DNA of 64,000 bases. Source: Wolbachia endosymbiont (group A) of Longitarsus flavicornis (lineage in GTDB: Bacteria > Pseudomonadota > Alphaproteobacteria > Rickettsiales > Anaplasmataceae). Shown piece after piece: positions 9,215 to 19,090 of the stretch (positions are counted from its first letter, which is position 1; the number at the start of each line of letters is the position of its first letter). A program made the position numbers and the translations under genes. Under the pieces are notes generated by a model. It was not told where the DNA came from, ran no database searches, and worked only from the letters and a program-made list of their open reading frames with translations. Location: assembly GCF_963931955.1 (NCBI RefSeq), contig NZ_OZ008337.1:1054001-1118000 (forward strand), written 5' to 3'.

Positions 9215-9415
9215 AAGTAAGCCAGTTATGATGGACATGCTGAGCAAAAAGTAAAACGCTCTTATAGCTAAAATAATTTGGATTTACCAAAATATATTTA
9301 TAGTTAAGTTGGCAATTTACCTTAAGTTAGCGCGTGACGCTGGAATGACAAAGAAGAGTGAGTTGCTAGTTTTTATATGGGTATGCAAGGAGTCTGATCT
9401 TTTTCTTTGTTAATA
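9215..9415. repeat. Dispersed Wolbachia-type short repeats
   Basis: The gap holds AGCTAAAATAATTTGG followed by ATTTACC, a motif that recurs near 15079, 15200 and, inverted, 18770. It also has GCGCGTGACGCTGGAATGAC, which recurs in variants near 13225, 13265 and 16857. No gene is visible. Confidence 0.5.
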
Positions 9416-9790
9416 TTATTCTAAATTTTCATCAAAATAAGCTGTTTTATCCTTTTTTTCCTTATATTCTTCTGCTGTATAGAGAGGTTGCTTTTTAGCT
9501 GTAATGTTTGGCCATTTTTGTGAGTATTCTACATTTATATCGTAAAATAACTTGAAAGTTTTTTGTTCGCTGCTCAGCAACTCTTCATCTAGTTCTAAAA
9601 TGTCTTTTATGGAATCATCAGTTACAATTGCATCCACTGGACACTCAGGTATGCACACTCCGCAATCAATACATTCATCTGGGTTAATCACAAGCATGTT
9701 TTTACCTTCATAGAAGCAGTCAACGGGACATACTTCTACACAGTCCGTATATTTACATTTTATGCATTTATCTGTAACAAAATGCGTCAT
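9416..9790 (-). CDS. fdxA: Ferredoxin FdxA (7Fe/8Fe type)
   Basis: 124 residues. The first half has two cysteine clusters typical of Fdx[21 protein letters not shown] and [16 protein letters not shown], binding a [3Fe-4S] and a [4Fe-4S] cluster as in Azotobacter FdI-type ferredoxins. The C-terminal extension (about 60-124) is the usual one for the alphaproteobacterial form. It is a cytoplasmic electron carrier. Transcribed away from dprA, which starts 62 nt to the right on the other strand, so the gap of about 60 bp must hold both promoters. Confidence 0.93.
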   Translation of the reverse strand: MTHFVTDKCIKCKYTDCVEVCPVDCFYEGKNMLVINPDECIDCGVCIPECPVDAIVTDDSIKDILELDEELLSSEQKTFKLFYDINVEYSQKWPNITAKKQPLYTAEEYKEKKDKTAYFDENLE

Positions 9791-9851
9791 AAAACACTGT
9801 ATATTTGCATTATCTTGGGTACACTAAATTGATAAGAAATTCAAGTCTTTT

Positions 9852-10352
9852 ATGAAGATAAATAAATTGAACAACAAAGAATTAGAAGTATGGTTAAGCT
9901 TGGCTAGAACTATAGGACCAATAAAGTTTTTTAGTATACTAAGAACACATGGATCGCTAGATGAGGTGCTAAAATATCTCAATAGGGTGGCTAATAATAA
10001 GTTGTATGGCATTCAAGATGCACGAGAAGAAATCAATAATGCAGAAAGAATTGGAGCTAAAATTATACCCGCATGTGACCCAGATTACCCTGATCTTTTA
10101 AGAAATATCTCGAATTGTCCTCCTGTAATAACTGCACTTGGTGATATATCATTATTAAGCCGTGAGATAATTGCAATAATCGGTGGGCGTAACTCTTCAA
10201 TGAATGGAAGAAATTTTGCCAATAAGTTGGCACTTGATTTAAGCGAAGCTGGTTTTGTTATTGTTTCTGGACTTGCAAAAGGAATCGATACTGCAGCAAA
10301 CAGTGTAATATACAAAAATCATCCCACTATTGCTGTTACAGCAAGCGGAATT
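9852..10352 (+). pseudogene. dprA: dprA, 5' part, disconnected from its 3' part by an inversion
   Basis: The first 167 codons of DprA/Smf: an N-terminal SAM-like domain (ELEVWLSLARTIGPIKFFSI) and the first half of the Rossmann fold (IIAIIGGRNSSMNGRNFANK, VIVSGLAKGIDTAAN). It ends at ATAVTASGI-equivalent text (TIAVTASGI) at an ISWpi1-like element. The remaining part, starting DVVYPKENFDLYKK, lies on the opposite strand ending at 15811. Joining the two flanks gives an uninterrupted TIAVTASGIDVVYPKENF, the expected family sequence. DprA loads RecA on incoming single-stranded DNA in transformation; here the gene cannot make a whole protein. Confidence 0.93.
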
Positions 10353-11246
10353 AGACTTCTTTCAAAATTCATGTATGGAGCTCAAAATTGTGAATTGCAG
10401 CAATCAAATTAAACCTTAAACCAAAACGTTTTCGTCGGTTTCTATACCTGTCCGAGATGATTTTAAACCTTTTCAATAAGCCAATTACGTTTTCAACAAT
10501 TGCCCTTTGGCTCATAAGTGCCCTGTTCTCTTTTTTTTGTTCTTTGCTTAACGGATTCTTTTTCATTTTCCTGTGCGGTAATACAACATTTTTGTGTATC
10601 TTCTGCATTCCCCTGTAGCCGGCATCAGCTAAGATTTTGGTGTCCGGTAATATTGCTACCTTTGATTCTCTAAACATCCGAAAATCGTGTTTTCTACCAT
10701 TCGAGAAAGATGTGCATATGACTTTTTTACTCTTCTTCTCTGTTACTATTTGTGTTTTTATAGTATGCCTTTTTTTCTTTCCAGAGTAGAAGGGCTTTTG
10801 CTTTTTTTTGGTCTCTCTACTGGCGTTTCAGTTCCGTCTATTACTAAAACTTCATATTCTACATCACTCTTTAATAGCTCTTTTTTTCCTGGTAATGCAA
10901 AATCTGGATGTTTTATTAATATGTCTTCTACCTATCTTATTATTTTAAAACTGTTACTTTCACTCATGCCATAGCTTTGCCCAATATGAAAATATGTACG
11001 ATATTCTCTTATATATTCCAGTGCCATAAGTAGCCTGTCTTCTATGCAAAGTTTACTTTTTCTTCCACTTCTAGCTTTTTTTCTTTTATCCTCCACTTCT
11101 AGAATTTCTACCATTCGCTCAAATGTTGCTTTTTTTACCCCTGTTAAACGTCGAAACTTTTCTCCTTCTAACTTTTCTATTTCCTTATATTTCATGCTTT
11201 CAAATACTTCATCTTACACTCCCTCTAACAATTTTGAAAGAAGTCT
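10353..11246 (-). mobile_element. ISWpi1-like element, copy 2 (894 bp), left breakpoint of dprA inversion
   Basis: Same 894-bp unit and terminal repeats as at 2427. Left flank is ATT, right flank AAT, so the flanks are not a direct duplication: a sign that this element is at a rearrangement joint. The left tip abuts dprA codons; the right tip is followed by about 120 bp and then the 2Fe-2S ferredoxin gene. Confidence 0.92.
10369..11195 (-). pseudogene. IS5-family transposase, amber-interrupted (copy 2)
   Basis: Identical in both open frames to the copy at 2443-3269: 87-residue N-terminal part ending in the amber codon, then the -1 frame with a C-terminal part of at least 102 residues. Confidence 0.85.
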
Positions 11247-11369
11247 AATGACAAGAAAGGGGTACTTGGATAACAAGAAATAGGCACTGGAATTGCAAAG
11301 AGTTTGCAAATGTTAATCGTTACCTGTAGAATATAGAGAAATTAGTAAGAATTTTAATAGGGAAATAAT

Positions 11370-11729
11370 ATGCCATCTGTTACTTTTATTTTACCTGATG
11401 GGAGTAAGAAAAGCTATGAAGCTGCAGAGGAAGAAACTTTGCTTAATTTAGCCCACAGAAGTGATCCAGATCTGCTTGAAGGTGCATGTGAAGGCTCTCT
11501 TGCTTGTTCTACATGCCATGTAATTGTTGACCCAAAATTCTATGATGCTGTAGAAACACATAACCCCATATCTGATGAGGAAAACGATATGTTAGATCTG
11601 GCTTTTGGCTTAACAGAGACATCAAGACTAGGGTGCCAAATTAAAATAACAAAAGATATTGATGGTTTGTGTGTTAATATACCAAGAGGTACAAGAAATA
11701 TATCGCTGGATAAACAAGGGAGTGATTAG
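11370..11729 (+). CDS. fdx: 2Fe-2S ferredoxin, adrenodoxin/ISC type
   Basis: 119 residues with the cluster-binding pattern EGACEGSLACSTCHVIVD (C-x5-C-x2-C) and a fourth cysteine in SRLGCQIKITK. This is the adrenodoxin-type ferredoxin that supplies electrons to IscU-based Fe-S assembly. The ribosome site AGGGAA precedes the ATG. The gene runs into the next reading frame with a gap of 2 nt, so the two are probably cotranscribed. It lies within the inverted segment between the dprA halves. Confidence 0.93.
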   Translation: MPSVTFILPDGSKKSYEAAEEETLLNLAHRSDPDLLEGACEGSLACSTCHVIVDPKFYDAVETHNPISDEENDMLDLAFGLTETSRLGCQIKITKDIDGLCVNIPRGTRNISLDKQGSD

Positions 11730-11731
11730 CT

Positions 11732-12772
11732 ATGCGTAAGGTTTTTATCTATATTATCATCTCTCTACTTTTGTTTATTCCTGTAGCGTATAGTGGTTTT
11801 TGGTATTTTTCTGCATGTAAGGTAAAAAATCTTTTAGCTGAAACAATACTATACATTAACGACGAAAAGTTTGATATTTCACATGATTTTAGTGGACTTC
11901 CTTCTAACCTAATTTTCCGTGTGACAAACCCAAAATTTTCCAATGAGCAATTAACCATCTCATCTGATGCTTTATTGATAAAAAATAGATTGTTTGATAA
12001 ATCAGTATATATCTACATACCAAGCAATGAAGTCAACATTGTTGTTCATGGTGATGAGAAAAAGAATATAAAATGCCACACAAACGATAGCAGCCACTTT
12101 GTTGTTAGACTAAATGATTTACCATCTTCATTGCGATTCAACAGAAATAGTACCGTGATAGACTATATAGATACACTTCGTTACGAAGATTATGGATTAA
12201 AATGTGATGTTTCAGAAAATCAGCAAAGTGTTATAACTGAAGTGAATGATAAAAGTAATTACATTCAATTTCACCTCGATAAAGAACCAAGTGGAAATAC
12301 TAAACTAGGATTTGATTTTTATACTTATCGGTATAAAAATACTGCAAGTCCTGAAAGTTACCTTAGTATCGACACTAAATTTGATTACGAATTTGTAAAC
12401 CACATCTCAGCTTCCAGAATTAATTTCAACATAGAGAAATTTTTAATTCAAAGTAATAATTTTTCTCTTGCTGCAGATGGTGGAGTGCAAAATTATAATT
12501 TGGTTACGTCTTCATTTAAAGACAAAATCAACGTGGCTATATCAAATTATAAAGAATTAATCTCGTTTATGATTGGTGACTCAAAAACTTCAGATGCGTT
12601 TGAAAAATTAATGTCTTCCTTATCAGAAAAAACAACTGATGACAGCGTTCAATTTTCAATAAAGTACGATGATGATGTAGGGTCAAGCTTTATTGGAAAG
12701 TTATCCATCACTGATTTTATGAACCAGCTCAGTAAAATAACCCAATTAACCAAGGATGAGAGCAGTAGTTAG
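11732..12772 (+). CDS. DUF2125-like membrane-anchored protein
   Basis: 346 residues with one N-terminal signal anchor (residues about 5-24, FIYIIISLLLFIPVAYSGFW). The rest is predicted beta-rich and exported. The text FDISHDFSGLPSNLIFRVTN resembles the DUF2125 family of alphaproteobacterial envelope proteins, whose function is not known. It is flanked closely by the ferredoxin (2 nt) and overlaps ccmH by 17 nt, so the three likely form one transcript. The family assignment rests on remembered pattern and is moderate. Confidence 0.6.
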   Translation: MRKVFIYIIISLLLFIPVAYSGFWYFSACKVKNLLAETILYINDEKFDISHDFSGLPSNLIFRVTNPKFSNEQLTISSDALLIKNRLFDKSVYIYIPSNEVNIVVHGDEKKNIKCHTNDSSHFVVRLNDLPSSLRFNRNSTVIDYIDTLRYEDYGLKCDVSENQQSVITEVNDKSNYIQFHLDKEPSGNTKLGFDFYTYRYKNTASPESYLSIDTKFDYEFVNHISASRINFNIEKFLIQSNNFSLAADGGVQNYNLVTSSFKDKINVAISNYKELISFMIGDSKTSDAFEKLMSSLSEKTTDDSVQFSIKYDDDVGSSFIGKLSITDFMNQLSKITQLTKDESSS

Positions 12773-13136
12773 TTTACTTTTCATATTGATATTCCACTCA
12801 GGCGTAAACGCTTTTACTCTGGATAATAAACTCAGAGATAAAGGCATGGAAAAACGAGCAACAAGTTTATTTGAAATAATAAGGTGTCCAATATGTTCTG
12901 GCGAATCATTGTCTGAATCTGGATCTCAGATCGCGTATGATATGCGAGGAGCAATTCGTAAAAAAATCAATGATGGATACACTGATGAAGAGATAATCTC
13001 AGAGTTAAAAAATTCTTACGGCAATTCAATTATAATCGTACCACCTAGCACTTACATTTTGTGGTTTATTCCACTTACAACTCTGCTTATTGGGTGTTTT
13101 CTAATACGAAAATACAGTATCCGTTCAGGAGAGTGA
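12756..13136 (+). CDS. ccmH: Cytochrome c maturation protein CcmH (CycL)
   Basis: 126 residues with an N-terminal signal sequence (AVVSLLFILIFHSGVNAF), the redox motif RCPICSGESLSESGSQIA (C-x2-C), and a C-terminal membrane segment around IVPPSTYILWFIPLTTLLIG. CcmH reduces the apocytochrome c thiols before heme ligation in system I. The family consensus RCxxCQNQSIADS is clearly related. It starts inside the previous gene (17-nt overlap). Length is normal for the short CcmH form. Confidence 0.9.
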   Translation: MRAVVSLLFILIFHSGVNAFTLDNKLRDKGMEKRATSLFEIIRCPICSGESLSESGSQIAYDMRGAIRKKINDGYTDEEIISELKNSYGNSIIIVPPSTYILWFIPLTTLLIGCFLIRKYSIRSGE

Positions 13137-13318
13137 CAAAATTACACAAATAAAAAACTTTAAAAAAAACATAGTTGATAAGGTAGTATAAAAAGATAAC
13201 CATAGAGTAAAAGTGAGTTTACAGCAAATGCAAGTAGCTTGACTCTGGAATAACGTCCTCCTTTGTCATCTAAGTAGCCGACACTGGGATGACACCCTCT
13301 TGGTAGATAATGTTCGTA
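13137..13318. repeat. Intergenic with dispersed short repeats
   Basis: Contains GCAAGTAGCTTGACTCTGG at about 13228 and a diverged partner CTAAGTAGCCGACACTGGGA at about 13269, members of the GTAGC-GACxCTGGAATGAC repeat family also seen at 9333 and 16853. No gene seen. Confidence 0.5.
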
Positions 13319-14104
13319 CTATATATTATTTGCCAGCAAACAGAACTGCTCAATAGTTAAGTTTTCTGGACGTTCATTTCCACTCAATTTAGCGTTTTCA
13401 AGGACAGTTTCAGCGTGGTTCGTTATATTTTGCAAGCTATTTCTCAGCATCTTTCTTCTTTGAGAAAAAACGGCACGTGTTAATCTTGTTAAGGTTTCCA
13501 AATTTACTGCAAACTTTGGGGTAGGCAAAGGATTTACTGTAATTACTGAAGAATGTATTTTTGGTCTTGGAAAAAACTCTTTAGGTTCAATATCAAATTC
13601 CTTTTTTATATCACATAGTAACTGGCTTAGCACTGATAAGGAACCATAATCTTTAGAATTGGGTCTTGCCGTAATGCGATCTGCTACCTCTTTTTGAAAC
13701 ATTAATGTCAAACTCGTAAAAAATTTTATATTATTTAACCACTTTAAAAATAACACTACCGAGATATTGTAAGGCAAGTTAGCAATAACTTTAACTGGGC
13801 GCTCTATCAGCTCTTCTTCTATAACATGCAGTGCATCCGCTTCTATAATTCTATACTTTCCTTGATGCTCATTTAGCAGTTGGTCATGGTGTTTTACTAA
13901 ATCTCTATCTTTTTCTATAGAAAGTAGAGACTTTGGATTATGCACCAATATTTCTCTTGTTAATGCACCATATCCAGGACCAATTTCAATGACATTAAAA
14001 TTTTCCAGACTATCAGCTAAAGCGACGATTTTTTTTGTTATCTCACTCGATAAAATAAAATTTTGCCCTAGACTCTTTTTTGGCTTCAGTAAAAATTTTC
14101 TCAT
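13319..14104 (-). CDS. ksgA: 16S rRNA (adenine1518/1519-N6)-dimethyltransferase KsgA/RsmA
   Basis: From MRKFLLKPKKSLGQNFI the protein is 261 residues. The S-adenosylmethionine site is VIEIGPGYGALTREIL, the catalytic motif is VIANLPYNISVVLFLKW (NLPYN), and the C-terminal region has VFSQRRKMLRNSLQN, all classical for KsgA. It dimethylates two adenines in the 3' hairpin of 16S rRNA during 30S assembly. The open frame extends 16 codons upstream to 14152, but those codons are not family-like, so I use the inner ATG at 14104. Confidence 0.95.
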   Translation of the reverse strand: MRKFLLKPKKSLGQNFILSSEITKKIVALADSLENFNVIEIGPGYGALTREILVHNPKSLLSIEKDRDLVKHHDQLLNEHQGKYRIIEADALHVIEEELIERPVKVIANLPYNISVVLFLKWLNNIKFFTSLTLMFQKEVADRITARPNSKDYGSLSVLSQLLCDIKKEFDIEPKEFFPRPKIHSSVITVNPLPTPKFAVNLETLTRLTRAVFSQRRKMLRNSLQNITNHAETVLENAKLSGNERPENLTIEQFCLLANNI

Positions 14105-14174
14105 ATTATTTTCATTATACAGTATTTTAAAAATCAGTTGACTAAAATCCATTGATAATTGTATATTATTAATG

Positions 14175-14247
<73 letters not shown>

Positions 14248-14271
14248 CTCTCGCCCATATAAGTAAAGTTG

Positions 14272-15000
14272 ATGTCCTTTTTAATAGTAGCAAATTGGAA
14301 AATGAATGGAATGCGTTCTTCATTTATTGACTTTATAGGCAAACTTAACGACAAGAGCAACGAAATTACCTCTAAATTAGTAATTTGCCCTCCTTTTACG
14401 TCATTTCCAAGCAGTATAGAGTTGAACAATAATATTAATATAGGAGCACAGAATTGCCATCATAAAAAGTTCGGTTCTTACACAGGTGAAATTAGCGCAG
14501 AAATGTTAAAAGCACTAGGGTGTACTTACGTAATACTTGGGCATTCTGAAAGGGCCAATGAAAAAGATAGTGAAATAAAATTTAAGTCGGAAATAGCAAT
14601 AGAATCAGGCTTACACCCAATTATCTGTGTAGGTGAAAATTCAGAAGATTATAAGAATGAAAAAACAAAAGAAGTAATAGAATATCAATGCAAAAACCGC
14701 TTGCCAACACACGGTGAATATACCGTAGCATATGAGCCAATATGGGCAATAGGCACAGGTCATGTGCCAAATAATGATGCAATTACTGAGGTGATAGAGG
14801 TAATAAAATTGTGTACTGGTAAAAAACACATTATATATGGTGGTTCAGTCAGTTCAGAAAATATAGAAAATTTGCTCAGTATCTCAAATTTATCAGGAGT
14901 TTTAATTGGCAGTGCAAGCTTAGATTTCGATCACTTTTATCAAATCATACAACAAGTTGAAAAAAAGTTTTCTCTTATCAATTCTAAAATCAGCAACTAA
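14272..15000 (+). CDS. tpiA: Triosephosphate isomerase
   Basis: 242 residues starting [14 protein letters not shown]. Key residues: Lys in ANWKMN, catalytic His in ILGHSERAN, catalytic Glu in [11 protein letters not shown], and the phosphate-binding YGGSVS near the C-terminus. It interconverts dihydroxyacetone phosphate and glyceraldehyde 3-phosphate. A TTG one codon earlier is possible but ATG at 14272 fits the family. Length is slightly shorter than the usual 250. Confidence 0.96.
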   Translation: MSFLIVANWKMNGMRSSFIDFIGKLNDKSNEITSKLVICPPFTSFPSSIELNNNINIGAQNCHHKKFGSYTGEISAEMLKALGCTYVILGHSERANEKDSEIKFKSEIAIESGLHPIICVGENSEDYKNEKTKEVIEYQCKNRLPTHGEYTVAYEPIWAIGTGHVPNNDAITEVIEVIKLCTGKKHIIYGGSVSSENIENLLSISNLSGVLIGSASLDFDHFYQIIQQVEKKFSLINSKISN

Positions 15001-15220
15001 GAATCCTATAACAAATGACATCATTTTAGTGTCAAGCATATATCTGTACGAACATCTAGTAAAACGACATACTGACCTATAGCTAAAGTGACTTAGGTTT
15101 ACCGATAATTTGAAAAACAAAAATTCGTCATTCCGCTACTTGTTAGCGGAATCTATGCTGAGATACCGCGGCGGTATGACGTAGGAAAACCTTTCTTGGG
15201 TTAGCTATAGCTAAAGTAAT
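15001..15220. repeat. Palindromic repeat unit between tpiA and dprA 3' part
   Basis: Two perfect hairpins lie side by side: ATTCCGCTA (15130-15138) with TAGCGGAAT (15144-15152), and ATACCGC (15163-15169) with GCGGTAT (15171-15177). They are framed by TAGCTAAAGT-type motifs at about 15079 and 15205. This looks like a mobile intergenic palindrome of the type common in Rickettsiales. Confidence 0.65.
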
Positions 15221-15811
15221 CTAGAAAATTAACGATATTTTATTCCCCGGTGAACGCTCTATTTTGTTTTCCAACTCTAGTTCCAAAAGAGCCATTAGAG
15301 CTATGTTGGTAGAAAGTCCGCTTGCTAATATAAGTTCATCTATATCAACAGGTACAGAGTTAATATGATCAACTATAACAGATTTTGCCTGTTGTAATTT
15401 TTCTTGTTTTTGGTTAACAAAATGGTGCTCAACATCAAATAGGTTTTTTTGCTGCGGAGGTAAACTAAACCTAATACTCTCTATTATGTCATCAGCGGAT
15501 TCGATAAGCTTAGCACCGTTTTTAATTAAATAATTACTACCACTACAGCGTGAATCTAAAGGGAAACCAGAAACTGCAAACACCTCTCTCCCTTGATTTA
15601 AAGCAAAATCTGCTGTTATTAGAGAGCCAGAACGTTTCGATGCTTCAATCACTGCAACACCCAGCGATAGACCAGATATAATTCGATTCCTTTGAGGAAA
15701 ATATTGAGGCTTTGGTTTAGTAGCAAATGGAAGCTCAGTAATTACTAACCCACCGTTCTCAGTGATTTTTTTGTATAGATCAAAATTCTCTTTTGGATAC
15801 ACCACATCAAT
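15221..15811 (-). pseudogene. dprA: dprA, 3' part, on the opposite strand
   Basis: 197 codons. It holds the second half of the DprA Rossmann fold (ITELPFATKPKPQYFPQRN, then RIISGLSLGVAVIEAS, SGSLITADFALNQGREVFAV) and the C-terminal winged-helix domain (DELILASGLSTNIALMALLE). The first codons after the IS are ATT GAT GTG, which continue the frame of the 5' part that ends at 10352. The two parts share ATT at the joint. Without a start it is not expressed as DprA; an internal ATG (15805) exists. Confidence 0.93.
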
Positions 15812-16705
15812 AGACTTCTTTCAAAATTCATGTATGGAGCTCAAAATTGTGAATTGCAGCAATCAAATTAAACCTTAAACCAAAACGTTTTCGTCGGTTT
15901 CTATACCTGTCCGAGATGATTTTAAACCTTTTCAATAAGCCAATTACGTTTTCAACAATTGCCCTTTGGCTCATAAGTGCCCTGTTCTCTTTTTTTTGTT
16001 CTTTGCTTAACGGATTCTTTTTCATTTTCCTGTGCGGTAATACAACATTTTTGTGTATCTTCTGCATTCCCCTGTAGCCGGCATCAGCTAAGATTTTGGT
16101 GTCCGGTAATATTGCTACCTTTGATTCTCTAAACATCCGAAAATCGTGTTTTCTACCATTCGAGAAAGATGTGCATATGACTTTTTTACTCTTCTTCTCT
16201 GTTACTATTTGTGTTTTTATAGTATGCCTTTTTTTCTTTCCAGAGTAGAAGGGCTTTTGCTTTTTTTTGGTCTCTCTACTGGCGTTTCAGTTCCGTCTAT
16301 TACTAAAACTTCATATTCTACATCACTCTTTAATAGCTCTTTTTTTCCTGGTAATGCAAAATCTGGATGTTTTATTAATATGTCTTCTACCTATCTTATT
16401 ATTTTAAAACTGTTACTTTCACTCATGCCATAGCTTTGCCCAATATGAAAATATGTACGATATTCTCTTATATATTCCAGTGCCATAAGTAGCCTGTCTT
16501 CTATGCAAAGTTTACTTTTTCTTCCACTTCTAGCTTTTTTTCTTTTATCCTCCACTTCTAGAATTTCTACCATTCGCTCAAATGTTGCTTTTTTTACCCC
16601 TGTTAAACGTCGAAACTTTTCTCCTTCTAACTTTTCTATTTCCTTATATTTCATGCTTTCAAATACTTCATCTTACACTCCCTCTAACAATTTTGAAAGA
16701 AGTCT
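15812..16705 (-). mobile_element. ISWpi1-like element, copy 3 (894 bp), right breakpoint of dprA inversion
   Basis: Same 894-bp unit. The left tip (AGACTTC end) abuts the dprA 3' part, so both dprA fragments touch the same end of the IS. The right tip is followed by AATGAGACAATCAG. Both copies 2 and 3 point the same way, although the dprA halves point in opposite directions. Confidence 0.92.
15828..16654 (-). pseudogene. IS5-family transposase, amber-interrupted (copy 3)
   Basis: Same two open parts, same amber and same A-run as copy 1. Confidence 0.85.
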
Positions 16706-16889
16706 AATGAGACAATCAGACAAATACTGCTATCCTATGCAAACTTTTGGATAGTAAACATATTGCTTTTCAAAAAAATATTAGTAGCATTAAACAACAG
16801 CCTGATATTAGTTTTAATTCTTCTGTCAGTTAATTCTTGTCTTTTACACATGCAAGTAGCTGACGCTGGAATGACATTGAAAAAAGGAT

Positions 16890-18383
16890 CTACTCTGAAT
16901 CGGTTGACAAATTGGACGTTTGATAAGCGTAATTTGGAGCTTCTTGTGTAATGACTACATCATGAGCATGACTCTCTCTTAATCCTGATGCAGTAATAGT
17001 CACAAATTTGCAGTTTTTCTTCATTTCTTCTATATTCCTGTTACCGGTATATCCCATTGCAGCTTGCAATCCGCCAATCAACTGATGGATTACTCCTGAA
17101 GCTGGACCTTTGAATGGAACTCTTCCTTCCACTCCTTGTGGAACTAATTTGAGTTTTGAATCTTTATCTTGAAAATAACGGCTAGCTGAACCTCGTTTCA
17201 TTGCACTAATAGATCCCATTCCTCGATAGCCTTTATATGCTCTGCCCTTATACATGATAATCTCACCTGGGCTTTCGTCAGTGCCAGCAAAAATCGAACC
17301 AATCATCACAGAGTCAGCACCAGCTGCAATAGCTTTTGCAACATCTCCTGAGTATTTTACCCCACCATCAGCAATTAGTCTTACGTTTCTTGCTCTACAC
17401 GCCTCTGCAACATTCTTGATTGCAGAGAATTGTGGCACACCAACGCCTGTAACTATTCTGGTTGTGCAGATTGATCCTGGTCCTATTCCAACCTTCACTG
17501 CATCAACACCCGCATCAATCAACACTTCAGCAGCCTCCTTTGTTGCAATGTTTCCGCCAATTAATTGCGTATTAGGATACATCTTTTTTATTTCCCTAAT
17601 GGTATTGATAACGTTTTCGGAATGACCGTGAGCAGTATCCACAACAACTACATCAACTTCTTCTCCGATCAAAGCTTCACATCTTTCTATACCATCTTTT
17701 TTACCAGTGCCAATTGCAGCGGCAACTCTGAGCCGCCCTTTACTGTCTTTACATGAATTTGGGTATCTATTGTATTTTTCAATGTCTTTAACCGTAATTA
17801 AACCTATACAACAAGAATTTTCATCTACGACCAAAAGCTTTTCTATTCTATTTTCATGCAACAATTTCATTGCTGAGGCACTATTCACTCCCTGCTCCCG
17901 CACTGTTACTAACTTATCTTTTGTCATCACTTCGGAAACTTTTACATTCATGTTCTGGTCTTCAATAAACCTCACATCTCGATTAGTTAAAATTCCAACT
18001 AACTTGCGTTGATCAACTACAGGAATGCCAGAATAATTGTGCTCTCTCATTAATGAAATTGCTTCCGCAACCGTTTTATCTGGTGAAATCGTAATTGGGT
18101 TATACACGATCCAACTTTCATATTTTTTCACCCTTCTTACTTCTAAAACTTGTTCATCTATTGATAAATTCTTATGTATGCAACCTATTCCTCCATGTTG
18201 GGCAATAGCTATTGCAAAGCCCGATTCAGTAACAGTATCCATCGCAGAGGATATGAGAGGGATATTTAGTTCTATATTATTTGTTAAATAAGTTTTTGTA
18301 TCTGTATCGCAAGGCAATATATTAGAATAGGCTGGCAAAAGAAGTATATCGTCAAATGAATAACAAGCTTCCATTTTTTTCAT
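16890..18383 (-). CDS. guaB: Inosine-5'-monophosphate dehydrogenase
   Basis: 497 residues. The barrel begins YSFDDILLLPAYSNILP; a CBS pair follows at about 95-205 (VAEAISLMREHNYSGIPVVD and EVMTKDKLVTV). The catalytic loop is KVGIGPGSICTTRIVTGVGV with the active Cys in SICTT, then YRGMGSISAMKRGSASRYF. It oxidises IMP to XMP, the committed step to GMP, with NAD. Full family length. The start is MKKMEACYSFDD (18383); the second Met is also possible. No operon partner is evident. Confidence 0.96.
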   Translation of the reverse strand: MKKMEACYSFDDILLLPAYSNILPCDTDTKTYLTNNIELNIPLISSAMDTVTESGFAIAIAQHGGIGCIHKNLSIDEQVLEVRRVKKYESWIVYNPITISPDKTVAEAISLMREHNYSGIPVVDQRKLVGILTNRDVRFIEDQNMNVKVSEVMTKDKLVTVREQGVNSASAMKLLHENRIEKLLVVDENSCCIGLITVKDIEKYNRYPNSCKDSKGRLRVAAAIGTGKKDGIERCEALIGEEVDVVVVDTAHGHSENVINTIREIKKMYPNTQLIGGNIATKEAAEVLIDAGVDAVKVGIGPGSICTTRIVTGVGVPQFSAIKNVAEACRARNVRLIADGGVKYSGDVAKAIAAGADSVMIGSIFAGTDESPGEIIMYKGRAYKGYRGMGSISAMKRGSASRYFQDKDSKLKLVPQGVEGRVPFKGPASGVIHQLIGGLQAAMGYTGNRNIEEMKKNCKFVTITASGLRESHAHDVVITQEAPNYAYQTSNLSTDSE

Positions 18384-18905
18384 AGGCTTTATTTAAAGCT
18401 TATACGCCAATTAATTAAATTGCAATAGGGCTTTTGCAAAATGACCTTACCCAGATGGTATGAATTAGGTATTGCTTGGTTGGAAGCAAGAGAAGATAAT
18501 CACTTCTCAGAGTGGATAGGTGGCAGGTTGGCACTTTTTCTGAGGCACTTTCTGTTCTTGTATAAAGTATATGAAAGAAGACCTCGTTACTCAGATTAAC
18601 CGCCCCTGCCAACGAAAATCATCGTGAGGCTCACAAAATGTGATGACCTCGTATAGGAGTTTGGACCAACCAGTACTCTGATATATTGAAATGTGCAACT
18701 GGAGGAAAAATATGCGTCACGCGCTAACTTAAATTGTTCAATACAACCATAAAATTTGTTTCGGTAAACCTAATTTGGGTTAGCTATAGAATTAAATATT
18801 AAAAAACCTTGATTTATAATTAAATAAAGGTGATATAATCTATGTGTTACTTGACTCCAGTCAAGTTTTAATATTTAAAGGTCAATATTTTAAATGGAGG
18901 TGAAA
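18384..18905. other. About 520 bp intergenic region with hairpins; possible structured RNA
   Basis: No convincing protein gene. From about 18620 a hairpin TCACA-AAA-TGTGA lies inside GGCTCACAAAATGTGATG. Near 18763 the dispersed repeat CGGTAAACCTAATTTGGG occurs. Just before tatA there is TATAAT (18834-18839) and a hairpin TTGACTCCAGTCAA (18851-18864) followed by GTTTTAA, a short terminator-like structure. A 65-codon minus-strand frame (18415-18612) has no family resemblance. The 18420-18680 part could be a structured RNA, but I could not match it to RNase P, SRP RNA or tmRNA. Confidence 0.35.
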
Positions 18906-19073
18906 ATGAGTTTAGGACCATGGCAATTGTTTCTAGTCTTAATAATAATTTTAGTTCTGTTTGGTGCAGGCAAATTACCGCAAGTTATGGGTGATTTAGG
19001 AAAAGGCATCAAAAATCTTAAACAGGAGCTTAAGGACTCAGAAAAATTATCGTCTAACGAACCAGATCGTTAG
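18906..19073 (+). CDS. tatA: Twin-arginine translocase subunit TatA
   Basis: A 55-residue gene. It starts [20 protein letters not shown], with one membrane segment, then the conserved hinge [20 protein letters not shown] (F-G-x-x-K-L-P, then an amphipathic helix). This is the classic TatA/E layout. TatA forms the membrane pore for folded proteins, together with TatC. The ribosome site TGGAGG lies seven bases upstream. It is the only Tat gene here. Confidence 0.93.
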   Translation: MSLGPWQLFLVLIIILVLFGAGKLPQVMGDLGKGIKNLKQELKDSEKLSSNEPDR

Positions 19074-19090
19074 CGTCTTCATACTTCGTG

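Noticed and set aside
10350..11246. Simple IS insertion into dprA
   Set aside because: The other half of dprA is on the opposite strand about 4.9 kb away and the two IS flanks do not match, so an inversion is needed.
16763..16951. 62-codon plus-strand frame with a hydrophobic, lipobox-like start (LLSVNSC)
   Set aside because: Its second half runs over the dispersed repeat and into the end of guaB on the other strand; no family resemblance and no good ribosome site.
18415..18612. 65-codon minus-strand frame before guaB
   Set aside because: Odd composition (many Thr, Ser, Leu, Tyr), no ribosome site, lies in a hairpin-rich tract; more likely non-coding.
18415..18690. Possible RNase P RNA, SRP RNA or tmRNA
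   Set aside because: I compared both strands with the conserved cores I know for these RNAs and found none of the diagnostic segments, so only an unnamed structured-RNA possibility is kept.
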